DNA of 15,007 nt from Desulfovibrio sp. (GCF_019424165.1 NZ_JAHZAA010000003.1:98610-113616); one strand, 5' to 3'. Shown: positions 1 through 6,728, numbered from the stretch's first letter. Numbers and translations: made by a program. Notes: generated from the sequence alone by a model not told the origin.

Positions 1-49
1 GCCCGAAGGGTTTGCGGGCGCAACCTGTGCCGCCCGCCGCAGCGTGCCC

Positions 50-76
50 TTTTGTCCGCCGCGGCGCTGCCGATAA
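50..76 (+). promoter_or_regulatory. Possible sigma-28 (FliA) promoter of cheW
   Basis: GCCGATAA at 69-76 matches the sigma-28 -10 consensus at all eight positions and lies 42 nt before the cheW start. The expected -35 slot at the standard 11-nt spacing (50-57, TTTTGTCC) matches TAAAGTTT poorly, at about 3 of 8 positions. Chemotaxis genes are commonly under FliA, which makes the match more credible. It is a consensus match only, and the weak -35 keeps confidence low. Confidence 0.3.
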
Positions 77-118
77 GGATAGCAGGTTGTTTATCCGCCA
101 CTGTATGGAGGTAAGATC

Positions 119-619
119 ATGAGCACTGCCACACCGGAAGCCGTCCTGCTTGAGCACCCGGGTGAAGACGAACACGAGGGCGACAGGCTACAGCTTGTCA
201 CTTTTCGCATTGCCGAAGAAGAATTCGGGGTAGATATACTTTCCGTTCAGGAAATTATCCGGCCCATGCAGATAACTATGGTTCCGCACGCGGCGCGCTT
301 TATCGAAGGCGTCATCAATCTGCGCGGCAAGGTTATTCCTGTTGTCAACATGCGTATCCGCTTCAACATGCCTGTTATGGAGCACAATGCCGAAACACGT
401 ATTGTGGTGATGGAGTTCAACCAGAAAATCGTTGGTTTTCTGGTTGACGGCGTTTCGGAAGTGCTGCGCATTCCCGCCTCCACGGTGGAGCCGGCCCCGC
501 CTGTTGTGTGCGGCATCGGCTCGGAGTATATCCGGGGAGTGGGCAAGCTTGATGACCGCCTGCTCATTCTGCTTGACCTCGACACATTATTAAGCGACAT
601 GAACGCCGAAGCTGGCTAG
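119..619 (+). CDS. cheW: Chemotaxis coupling protein CheW
   Basis: This is a 166-residue CheW-domain protein. CheW is the cytoplasmic adaptor that links chemoreceptors to the histidine kinase CheA in chemosensory arrays. After a short acidic N-terminal extension (about residues 1-23), the CheW fold starts at LVTFRIAEEEFGVDI. It continues through the characteristic VQEIIRP, FIEGVINLRGKVIPVVNMR, VGFLVDGVSEVLRIP and YIRGVGKLDDRLLILLDLD segments, so both beta-barrel halves are complete. Length is normal for a single-domain CheW. The ATG at 119 is preceded by GGAGGT at 107-112 with good spacing. A sigma-28-like -10 box lies upstream, which would put it with late motility genes. No CheA or receptor gene is visible, so the array it serves is unknown. 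The family call is secure; which of several possible CheW paralogues it is cannot be told. Confidence 0.96.
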   Translation: MSTATPEAVLLEHPGEDEHEGDRLQLVTFRIAEEEFGVDILSVQEIIRPMQITMVPHAARFIEGVINLRGKVIPVVNMRIRFNMPVMEHNAETRIVVMEFNQKIVGFLVDGVSEVLRIPASTVEPAPPVVCGIGSEYIRGVGKLDDRLLILLDLDTLLSDMNAEAG

Positions 620-676
620 GGCGCATTATGCCATGAATCCCCTGTTTTCAGCACCGGTTGCGGCAGAATCGCCTGA

Positions 677-690
677 AGGCGCATGCGCCT
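677..690. repeat. Perfect 14-bp palindrome centred on GCATGC
   Basis: AGGCGCATGCGCCT is fully self-complementary and lies 58 nt after the cheW stop. With no loop, it is more likely a dimeric protein-binding site or chance than a terminator. No T-run follows. Confidence 0.5.
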
Positions 691-745
691 GCATGTACCC
701 TCGCAAGGCGGACCTGTCGTGGGCGGCGGCGAGATGGGGCTTTAT

Positions 746-765
746 GCCGTGAGCATGCTCACGGC
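746..765. repeat. Perfect 20-bp palindrome (10-bp arms)
   Basis: GCCGTGAGCATGCTCACGGC reads identically on both strands. Its core TGAGCATGCTC (750-760) recurs exactly at 934-944 in the same spacer. No T-run follows, so it does not look like an intrinsic terminator. A dimeric operator is possible but unproven. Confidence 0.6.
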
Positions 766-923
766 GTGCGCTCAAGAGAACAGTGCAGTTTTACGGAGGC
801 ATGTTTTCAATGTGCCTGAAACGCTCACTATCGCGTTTGTTTGCGCAGGTACGCTGCGCTTGCGCTTTTGTGGCGGACGGCTGCCCACGCAGGCGTCGGG
901 GTAATGGTTATTAAGATAATATG

Positions 924-951
924 CCCTGAAATATGAGCATGCTCCGCAGGG
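924..951 (+). repeat. Inverted repeat with second copy of the GAGCATGCTC core
   Basis: Arms CCCTG (924-928) and CAGGG (947-951) flank a second exact copy of GAGCATGCTC (935-944). The sequence TGTTTT follows, so the element might act as a weak terminator or as a second operator copy. Confidence 0.35.
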
Positions 952-1167
952 TGTTTTACGAAAAACCCAGTTGTGGGGCAGGTGCGGACAAGGTGTGTCT
1001 GCCGTCAGGCCAGATGCGGCAACAAACGCGCCTTGCAGGTGGTCTGTAGCTGGAAACCTGCTCGTGCAGGTTCTGTAAAAATTGTCTTTCGTCCTGTTTG
1101 AAGCCGGAGCCGTCGCGCGTCCGGCCCACAGGCGCATTGCGCCGCGCCTCAGGCCTTCCGGCTGTCA

Positions 1168-1181
1168 GGCCCGGCCGGGCC
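1168..1181. repeat. Perfect 14-bp GC palindrome upstream of the aminotransferase
   Basis: GGCCCGGCCGGGCC is self-complementary and ends 14 nt before the AGGAGG ribosome-binding site of the next gene. In the transcript it could fold close to the ribosome-binding site. It is also the kind of palindrome that GC-rich DNA gives by chance. Confidence 0.35.
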
Positions 1182-1195
1182 AATGCCCGCGCAGC

Positions 1196-1201
1196 AGGAG
1201 G
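1196..1201 (+). promoter_or_regulatory. Ribosome-binding site that fixes the aminotransferase start
   Basis: AGGAGG stands 5 nt before ATG 1207. The earlier in-frame ATG at 1183 lies upstream of this site and has no comparable Shine-Dalgarno sequence, so 1207 is preferred. Confidence 0.8.
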
Positions 1202-1206
1202 CTGTC

Positions 1207-2346
1207 ATGTCCATGCGTCTTTCCCGTTCCATAGTGGGTGAAGCGGAAGCCCGTGCAGTGAGCCGTGTTCTTCTGGAAGACGGCTATCTTGGCATGGGCA
1301 ACGAGGTGCGCCTTTTTGAAGAAGAGGTGGCGCAGTACCTTGGTGTAAGGCCTGATCAGGTCATCACCGTCAATACTGGCACAGCCGCCCTGCATCTGGC
1401 CGTGGACGCCGCGGCCGCCATGAGCCGTGTACCCGGCAAGCCCGAGGTGCTGGTTCCTTCATTGACGTTTGTGGCTTCTTTTCAGGCCATCACCGCGGCG
1501 GGCTGCGTACCCGTGGCCTGCGACGTTCTGGCCGAGACAGGCACGCTTGACCTGGCCGATGCGGAAAAGCGCCTCACCTCCAATACCATCGCGGTCATGT
1601 TTGTGGACTATGCCAGCAATCCCTGGCACCTGGACGAAGTGTACGACTTTGCCCGGCGCAAGGGCCTGCGTGTGGTGGAGGATGCTGCCCATGCCTTTGG
1701 CTGCAAACATCACGGGCGCAAGATAGGCAGCTTCGGCGACATGGTCTGCTTCAGCTTTGACGGCATCAAAAATATCACCTGCGGCGAGGGCGGCTGCCTT
1801 GTGGCCTTTGACGCCGAAGCGGCGCGCCTTGCCTCGGATGCCCGCCTGCTTTCCGTAGAAGACGACGCCCAAAAACGCTTTGCCGGGGCGCGCTCCTGGG
1901 ATCCGGACGTGAAGAGGCAGGGCTGGCGCTACCACATGAGCAATCTCATGGCCGCCATCGGGCGTGTGCAGCTCTCGCGCCTGGAAGCGGAATTTATTCC
2001 GGCACGCCGCGCGCTGGCGGCCCGCTACTCCGAAAAGCTGGCCTCCGTGCCGGGCGTGGCCCTGCTGCGTACCGACCCGCAGGACTTTATCGTGCCGCAC
2101 ATCATGCCCGTGCGCATCCTGCATGGGCGCAAGGATGAGGTAAAAGACGCCCTGGCGGCAAAGAATCTGCCAACGGGCGTGCACTATAAACCCAATCATC
2201 TGCTGAGTTGTTTCAGCACCGGACAAAGCCTGCCCGTTACCGAAGAACTCTATGCCGAACTGGTGACGCTGCCCATGCATCCCGGCCTGACCACTGAAGA
2301 TGTGGATGCCGTATGCGAGGGCGTGGCTCAGGTGCTTGCGCGTTGA
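1207..2346 (+). CDS. DegT/DnrJ/EryC1/ArnB family PLP sugar aminotransferase
   Basis: This 379-residue fold-type I PLP enzyme belongs to the DegT/DnrJ/EryC1/StrS family. Members transfer an amino group, usually from glutamate, to a keto-sugar nucleotide to make an amino-sugar donor for surface glycans. TGTAALHLA (about 57-65) is the phosphate-binding loop. VVEDAAHAFG carries the Asp that contacts the pyridine nitrogen (D159). SFDGIKNITCGEGG carries the Schiff-base Lys (K188). The C-terminal GVHYKPNHLL segment is also typical. Length is normal. The AGGAGG at 1196-1201 selects ATG 1207 over ATG 1183. The gene is first in a same-strand run with two glycosyltransferases and a GtrA protein, the GtrB-like gene starting 37 nt later. 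The substrate cannot be read from sequence. ArnB, PseC and QdtB/FdtB-like roles are all possible, and no dehydratase or epimerase gene lies nearby to narrow it. Confidence 0.9.
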   Translation: MSMRLSRSIVGEAEARAVSRVLLEDGYLGMGNEVRLFEEEVAQYLGVRPDQVITVNTGTAALHLAVDAAAAMSRVPGKPEVLVPSLTFVASFQAITAAGCVPVACDVLAETGTLDLADAEKRLTSNTIAVMFVDYASNPWHLDEVYDFARRKGLRVVEDAAHAFGCKHHGRKIGSFGDMVCFSFDGIKNITCGEGGCLVAFDAEAARLASDARLLSVEDDAQKRFAGARSWDPDVKRQGWRYHMSNLMAAIGRVQLSRLEAEFIPARRALAARYSEKLASVPGVALLRTDPQDFIVPHIMPVRILHGRKDEVKDALAAKNLPTGVHYKPNHLLSCFSTGQSLPVTEELYAELVTLPMHPGLTTEDVDAVCEGVAQVLAR

Positions 2347-2371
2347 ACGGGCTGAAGCCCGCACTGTTTTG

Positions 2372-2378
2372 AAGGAGG
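2372..2378 (+). promoter_or_regulatory. Ribosome-binding site selecting a TTG start
   Basis: AAGGAGG is a near-perfect Shine-Dalgarno sequence 5 nt before TTG 2384. No ATG or GTG in this frame is usable there. The upstream in-frame ATG at 2300 lies inside the aminotransferase gene and would add a tail lacking GT2 character. Confidence 0.8.
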
Positions 2379-2383
2379 TTGCC

Positions 2384-3340
2384 TTGTCGTCCCGTCCTGT
2401 TCCTTTGCTTGCGCTGGTGGTTCCTTGTTATAACGAGGAAGAAACCTTGCCGGATACTCTGGCCGCCCTGGCGGCACTGCTTGAAAAACTCAAGGCCGAC
2501 GGGCGCATCCGAAGCGACAGTTATGCACTGTATGTAGATGACGGCAGCCGGGATGCGACCTGGGCGCTGCTCGAGGCGCGGCATGCTGTGGACCCTTTTT
2601 GCCGTGCGATCAGTTTTGCGTCCAATGCCGGGCATCAGAACGCCCTGTGGGCGGGTATGGATATGGCCCGGCAATGGGGGGTAGACTGCATAATCAGTCT
2701 GGATGCCGACCTGCAGGACGACGTATCTGTTGTGCCGGAGATGCTGGACCTCTATGCGCAGGGTTGTGACATTGTGTACGGCGTGCGCAACGATCGCCGT
2801 ACGGATACAGCTTTCAAGCGCCGGACAGCAGCCATGTTTTACGGAATGATGCGCTGGCTGAAAGTTCCACTGGTTCCCCATCACGCGGATTACCGTCTGG
2901 TGGGTCGCGCGGTGCTTGACGTGCTGCCGGGCATCAAGGAGCAGAAGCTTTTTCTGCGCGGCCTTTTCCCCTCCATGGGTTTTCGCAGCGGCTCGGTCTA
3001 CTACGCGCGGCTCTCGCGCCAGGCCGGGGTGACCAAGTATCCTTTCTGGAAGATGCTTTCCTTCGCCTGGCAGGGCATTACCTCATGCAGCGCGGCTCCC
3101 TTGCGCCTGGCCGGGATCATGAGTTTTCTGTGCATGCTGGCTGCCGTGGGATACAGTCTGGTTTCCCTGTACAAATACATGGCCGGAGAAACCATACAGG
3201 GCTGGACATCCATGATCATCGTTGTGCTCATGCTTGGTTCTGTGCAGTTGTTCTGCCTGGCCGTCATGGGTGAATATCTTGCCAAAGTTTTTACCGAAGT
3301 GCGCAGAAAACCACGCTATATTGTGGAAAAAATGTTGTGA
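2384..3340 (+). CDS. GtrB/DPM1-like membrane-anchored GT2 glycosyltransferase
   Basis: This 318-residue family 2 glycosyltransferase has two C-terminal membrane helices, the architecture of GtrB, ArnC and dolichyl/undecaprenyl-phosphate sugar transferases. These enzymes move a sugar from a nucleotide donor to a polyprenyl phosphate on the cytoplasmic face. The GT-A domain begins at LALVVPCYNEEETL. D52/D53 lie in YVDDGSRDAT, and the metal-binding DxD is SLDADLQDD (D107, D109). Helices lie at about 242-266 and 275-297, followed by a basic tail ending in RRKPRYIVEKML. The start is TTG 2384, set by the strong AAGGAGG. The gene sits 37 nt after the aminotransferase, and its TGA overlaps the GTG of the GtrA gene, so the two are translationally coupled. 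Pairing with GtrA supports a lipid-linked sugar role. The sugar is unknown. Confidence 0.88.
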   Translation: MSSRPVPLLALVVPCYNEEETLPDTLAALAALLEKLKADGRIRSDSYALYVDDGSRDATWALLEARHAVDPFCRAISFASNAGHQNALWAGMDMARQWGVDCIISLDADLQDDVSVVPEMLDLYAQGCDIVYGVRNDRRTDTAFKRRTAAMFYGMMRWLKVPLVPHHADYRLVGRAVLDVLPGIKEQKLFLRGLFPSMGFRSGSVYYARLSRQAGVTKYPFWKMLSFAWQGITSCSAAPLRLAGIMSFLCMLAAVGYSLVSLYKYMAGETIQGWTSMIIVVLMLGSVQLFCLAVMGEYLAKVFTEVRRKPRYIVEKML

Positions 3341-3858
3341 GCAAAGGTCTGCGTGCGCCTGTTGCGGCGGATCTTGCCGCCTTTGTACGGGCATTGCTGT
3401 CCCGCCGCTGGGTGCGTTTCGGTATGGTGGGCGGTGCCGCGACCCTGACGTATGCCCTTTTGGGGCTGTTTTTTGTCAGTATCCCGGGGGTTCCCGTTCT
3501 GGCAGGCAATGCGCTGGCCTATGCCCTGAGCTTTGCCGTCTCCTACCTTGGGCAGAGCCTCTGGACGTTTCGTGCTGGCGGCACGGGCAGCGGGCTTTCA
3601 CACCGGGGCATGCTGCCGCGTTTTGCTGCGACCCAGGCCCTCGGTCTTGGGCTGAATTCCACCATCATATGGGTGCTCATGCGCCTCGGCCTGGCTTACG
3701 AAGTAGCCATGCCCGCCGCGGTGCTGCTTGTGCCGGTCATGGTCTATTTTTTGTGCAAATACTGGGTGTTCCGGCAGAGATCCCCCGTGGCGGCATCCGT
3801 CTCGTCGCGCGGGCCGGTGCCGCCCACTCAGCCCCCAAACAGTGAGGAAAAACCATGA
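3337..3858 (+). CDS. GtrA family membrane protein (putative lipid-linked sugar flippase)
   Basis: This small polytopic protein of 173 residues has four predicted helices at about 25-48, 53-77, 96-116 and 122-145, the standard GtrA layout. It carries the typical opening RFGMVGGAATLTYALL, the FAVSYLGQSLWTF segment and the C-terminal KYWVFR signature. GtrA proteins are thought to flip polyprenyl-phosphate-linked sugars to the periplasmic face. Translation starts at GTG 3337, overlapping the TGA of the GtrB-like gene (GTGA). No clear Shine-Dalgarno sequence is visible, so coupling is likely. A proline/serine-rich tail (about 150-173) follows the last helix. The end overlaps the next gene by 4 nt (ATGA). 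The family call is firm, but the transported lipid is inferred only from the neighbouring GtrB-like enzyme. Confidence 0.88.
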   Translation: MSKGLRAPVAADLAAFVRALLSRRWVRFGMVGGAATLTYALLGLFFVSIPGVPVLAGNALAYALSFAVSYLGQSLWTFRAGGTGSGLSHRGMLPRFAATQALGLGLNSTIIWVLMRLGLAYEVAMPAAVLLVPVMVYFLCKYWVFRQRSPVAASVSSRGPVPPTQPPNSEEKP

Positions 3859-4829
3859 GCGCTCCCGTTGTTTCCGTTATCATGAACTGCCTGAACAGTT
3901 CGCGCGACCTGCGCGAAGCTATGGACAGCGTCATGGCCCAGACGTTTACGGATTTCGAGATAGTGTTCTGGGACAACGGCTCCACAGACGAAAGCCCGGC
4001 CATCGCCCAAAGCTACGGCGAAAAAGTACGCTATTTCAAAGGAGAAACCACGGTTCCCCTCGGAGCGGCGCGCAACCTGGCTCTGGCGCAGGCCAGGGGC
4101 CGGTACATAGCTTTTCTGGACTGCGATGATCTTTGGCGGCCGCGCAAGCTGGAGCTTCAAACGGCCCTGCTTGAGGCTGATGATCGCGTGGGGCTGGTCA
4201 GCACCGATACTGAGATTTTTGACGGCAGGCGCGTGCTCAAGCGTGTTTTTGCCGAAGCGCGGCCGGAGCGGGGGATGGTGTTTGCAGCCTTGATGGAACG
4301 GCAGTGGATATCCATGTCTTCCGCCATGGTCAGGGCGCAGGCCCTTGCCGGTCTTTCTGCGGAGGGAACGGCCACAGGGCTGGGCATCAATGGCGGCTGG
4401 TTTGACGAGAGCCTCAATGTCTGCGAGGAGGCCGATGTTTTTTATCGCATTGCCCATGACTGGAAGCTGGACCATGTGGACGAGGCGCTTACTGTCTGGC
4501 GTGTGCACGGAACCAACACAACGTTTCGCAAGTTCGGGCAGTTCGCTGATGAAACCCTGCGCATACTGGAAAAGCACCGGAGCCTGTACCCGGGCTATGA
4601 CCGGGAGCACGCAAATCTTGTGCTGCTGCTGACGCGGCGGGCCGCTTTTCAGAAAGGCGTGGCCTTGTGGCGTGAAGGAAAAAATATCGAAGCCCGCAAG
4701 GCTGTGGCTCCGTGGAAAAATAGCGGAAGAAAATATAAAATATTTTGGTTTGCCAGCTACTTGCCAGGATCTTTTTTTGATTTTGCCGCGCGCCTGTATT
4801 TTGCTCTGCCTGCGGCTTTTCGTCGTTAG
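3855..4829 (+). CDS. Family 2 glycosyltransferase (soluble type)
   Basis: This 324-residue GT-A fold glycosyltransferase opens with VSVIMNCLNSSRDLREAMDS and has the nucleotide-binding FWDNGSTDES segment (D40, D45). The metal-binding motif is FLDCDDLW (D89, D91, D92). A VWRVHGTNTT segment near residue 220 is common in this subfamily. No membrane helix is evident, although the last 25 residues are rich in Phe, Leu and Ala with basic residues and could lie on the membrane. The ATG overlaps the GtrA stop (ATGA), with GAGGA at 3844-3848 as ribosome-binding site. The last roughly 45 codons are markedly AT-richer than the rest of the operon. It probably adds one residue to a surface glycan. Donor and acceptor cannot be told. 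Confidence 0.88.
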   Translation: MSAPVVSVIMNCLNSSRDLREAMDSVMAQTFTDFEIVFWDNGSTDESPAIAQSYGEKVRYFKGETTVPLGAARNLALAQARGRYIAFLDCDDLWRPRKLELQTALLEADDRVGLVSTDTEIFDGRRVLKRVFAEARPERGMVFAALMERQWISMSSAMVRAQALAGLSAEGTATGLGINGGWFDESLNVCEEADVFYRIAHDWKLDHVDEALTVWRVHGTNTTFRKFGQFADETLRILEKHRSLYPGYDREHANLVLLLTRRAAFQKGVALWREGKNIEARKAVAPWKNSGRKYKIFWFASYLPGSFFDFAARLYFALPAAFRR

Positions 4830-4905
4830 AAGCAATATTTTTTTAATTATACATCTCTCAACTTTCAAAAAAGCATTGTTTTTTACTCGGGAAACAGGTA
4901 TCCGT

Positions 4906-4922
4906 CCAAGAGCTATTCTTGG
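4906..4922. promoter_or_regulatory. Inverted repeat upstream of lldP1 (possible operator)
   Basis: CCAAGA-GCTAT-TCTTGG is a perfect 6-bp inverted repeat with a 5-nt spacer, in the 184-nt region before the first lactate permease. A weak sigma-70-like pair lies just upstream (TTGTTT 4876-4881, 17-nt spacer, TATCCG 4899-4904), which would put the repeat near the transcription start. Each box matches consensus at only about 3 of 6 positions. Repressor binding is inferred from position only. Confidence 0.3.
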
Positions 4923-5013
4923 GGACAGTCGGGTCCGCAGCGCGTGTGGGGTGCACAATCGCTTGCGGGGGGCCGTGTCTCCATACAACCCATAGCTTAA
5001 GGGAGCAGTTGTT

Positions 5014-6651
5014 ATGGCATGGACGCAAGTTTACGACCCGATGGGCGGAGCCGTATGGTCCGCACTGGTGGCGGGCATTCCGCTCATCAGTCTTTTTTAC
5101 ATGCTGGCTGTACGCCGCGCCAAAGGACACTACGCCGCGGCTCTGGCCGTGGGCCTGTCTTTTGTTCTCGCCCTCTTTGTGTGGGGCATGCCTGTGGGTA
5201 CGGCCTTCAGCGCATTGACCTACGGGGCAGCCTTTGGCCTCTTCCCGATCATCTGGATCGTGGTTACGGCGGTCTGGGTGTACAACATGACCGTGGAATC
5301 GGGCGAATTTGAGTACATCAAGGAATCGCTCGCCCGCCTGACGGACGACCGCCGTCTGCAGGCTATCTTTATCGCCTTTGCCTTTGGTTCGTTCATTGAA
5401 GGCACGGCCGGCTTCGGCACGCCCGTGGCCATCACCGCGGCAATGCTGGTGGGCCTGGGCTTCAAACCCCTGTACGCCGCCGGTATCTGCCTTATCGCCA
5501 ACACCGCCCCCGTGGCCTTCGGCGCCATCGGTATTCCGATCATCGTGGGCGCCCAGGTTTCCGGTCTGAACGAAATGACCGTGAGCCAGATTGTGGGCCG
5601 CCAGCTGCCCTTCCTGTCCATCATCGTGCCTTTGTGGCTGTGCTGCGTCATGTGCGGCTTCCGCCGTTCTCTGGAAGTGCTGCCCGCCATCATCGTGGCC
5701 GGTGTGGCTTTTGCCGGTTCGCAGTTCCTGTTCTCCAACTTCCACGGCCCGACCCTGCCCGACATCATGTCGGCCCTGATCACCATCATTGCCATGGTGC
5801 TGCTGCTGCGCGTGTGGAAGCCCGCCCGTGTATGGCGCTTTGAAGGCGAAAAGGAAAGCAAGATCGAAGGATCTGCTCCGCCCTTCGGCGTGGTGTTCCG
5901 CGCATGGCTGCCCTACATCATCCTGGCTGTGATGGTCTTCCTGTGGGGCCTGCCGCAGTTCAAGAACATGCTGAACGCCCTTCCCGGCGCCATCATGAAG
6001 TTCTCCTGGCCCGGCCTGGACGGCATGGTTGAAAAGACCGCCCCCATCGTGGCCCAGAACACCAACTACGCGGCCGTGTTCACGTTCAACTGGCTGTCTG
6101 CCGGCGGTACCGCCATTCTGCTGGCCGGTTTCATTGCCGTGCCTTTCATGCCCGGTTACTCGTTCAGCAAGGCTGTAAATTGCTTCTTCCGCACCATTTA
6201 CCAGCTGCGCTTCCCCATCCTGACCATCGCCATGATTCTTGGCCTGGCCTACCTCATGAACTACTCGGGCATGAGCTCCACCATGGGTATTGCCTTTACC
6301 CTGACCGGCTCCCTGTTCCCGCTGTTCTCGCCCATCCTGGGTTGGCTCGGCGTGTTCCTGACCGGTTCGGATACCTCCTCCAACGCCCTGTTCTGCGGTA
6401 TGCAGCGCTCCACCGCTGAAGTGGTGGGCATGGACCCGAACCTGGCCGTGGCCGCCAACTCTTCCGGTGGTGTTACCGGTAAGATGATTTCGCCCCAGTC
6501 CATCAGTGTGGCCACAGCGGCCACCAACCTGGTGGGTCATGAAGGCGACCTCTTCCGCTTCACGCTGGGTCACAGTATTGCCATGACCCTCTTTATCTGC
6601 GCGCTGACCTATCTGCAGGCCGGTGTGCTGCACTGGATGCTGCCCTCCTAG
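5014..6651 (+). CDS. lldP: L-lactate permease (LldP family), copy 1
   Basis: This 545-residue inner-membrane carrier belongs to the lactate permease family and is a proton-coupled importer of lactate, and often glycolate. It is hydrophobic throughout with a dozen or more helices. It carries the family signature FIEGTAGFGTPVAITAAMLV (about 127-146) and the VFLTGSDTSSNALFCGMQ segment. Near the C-terminus lies SSGGVTGKMISPQSISVA, as in E. coli LldP. The start ATG 5014 has AAGGGAG at 4999-5005. Codons are strongly biased to C-ending forms (ATC, CTG, TTC, GCC), more than in the second copy, which suggests high expression. No lactate dehydrogenase gene is nearby. A hairpin at 6663-6698 and a strong terminator at 6729-6767 separate it from copy 2. 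Exact substrate preference is inferred. Confidence 0.93.
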   Translation: MAWTQVYDPMGGAVWSALVAGIPLISLFYMLAVRRAKGHYAAALAVGLSFVLALFVWGMPVGTAFSALTYGAAFGLFPIIWIVVTAVWVYNMTVESGEFEYIKESLARLTDDRRLQAIFIAFAFGSFIEGTAGFGTPVAITAAMLVGLGFKPLYAAGICLIANTAPVAFGAIGIPIIVGAQVSGLNEMTVSQIVGRQLPFLSIIVPLWLCCVMCGFRRSLEVLPAIIVAGVAFAGSQFLFSNFHGPTLPDIMSALITIIAMVLLLRVWKPARVWRFEGEKESKIEGSAPPFGVVFRAWLPYIILAVMVFLWGLPQFKNMLNALPGAIMKFSWPGLDGMVEKTAPIVAQNTNYAAVFTFNWLSAGGTAILLAGFIAVPFMPGYSFSKAVNCFFRTIYQLRFPILTIAMILGLAYLMNYSGMSSTMGIAFTLTGSLFPLFSPILGWLGVFLTGSDTSSNALFCGMQRSTAEVVGMDPNLAVAANSSGGVTGKMISPQSISVATAATNLVGHEGDLFRFTLGHSIAMTLFICALTYLQAGVLHWMLPS

Positions 6652-6662
6652 GGCTTTTGTTT

Positions 6663-6698
6663 CCTTGCCGCCGCCTGCGTGAACCGACGGCGGCAAGG
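6663..6698 (+). other. Stable hairpin just after lldP1
   Basis: CCTTGCCGCCG (6663-6673) and CGGCGGCAAGG (6688-6698) form a perfect 11-bp stem with a 14-nt loop, 12 nt after the stop. No T-run follows, so it is more likely a 3'-end stabiliser ahead of the true terminator. Confidence 0.55.
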
Positions 6699-6728
6699 AC
6701 AGGTTTCACCCCGTAAGATGATCACCCG

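Larger units (their letters stand above)
620..1206. other. Gene-poor spacer between cheW and the aminotransferase gene
   Basis: About 590 nt have no convincing gene. The ORFs here are short and mutually overlapping, and they lack family resemblance. The spacer is rich in perfect inverted repeats, listed separately at 677-690, 746-765, 924-951 and 1168-1181. There is also a 7-bp hairpin AACCTGC-TCGT-GCAGGTT at 1055-1072. No clear intrinsic terminator for cheW was seen, because none of the hairpins is followed by a solid T-run. Confidence 0.7.

Noticed and set aside
683..904. 73-codon plus-strand ORF in the cheW downstream spacer
   Set aside because: It has no ribosome-binding site at its start, spans the 20-bp palindrome, and has no recognisable family.
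1183..1206. Earlier ATG start for the aminotransferase
   Set aside because: The AGGAGG ribosome-binding site lies between this ATG and ATG 1207, so the earlier start would have no usable Shine-Dalgarno sequence.
1459..2364. Minus-strand ORF (301 codons) opposite the aminotransferase
   Set aside because: It is a shadow of the PLP enzyme gene, with a product rich in His, Gly and Ala and no family features.
4947..4966. Sigma-54-like GGGGTGCAC...TTGC upstream of lldP1
   Set aside because: The required spacing between the GG and GC elements does not fit: no GG lies exactly 12 nt upstream of the GC.
3828..4988. Minus-strand ORF (386 codons) opposite the second GT2
   Set aside because: There is no domain or ribosome-binding signal, and the plus-strand GT2 is clear.
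4858..6696. Long minus-strand ORF (612 codons) opposite lldP1
   Set aside because: It is the antisense shadow of a highly C-biased gene. The product is dominated by Gly, His, Gln and Asp with no domain, while the plus strand encodes a clear permease.
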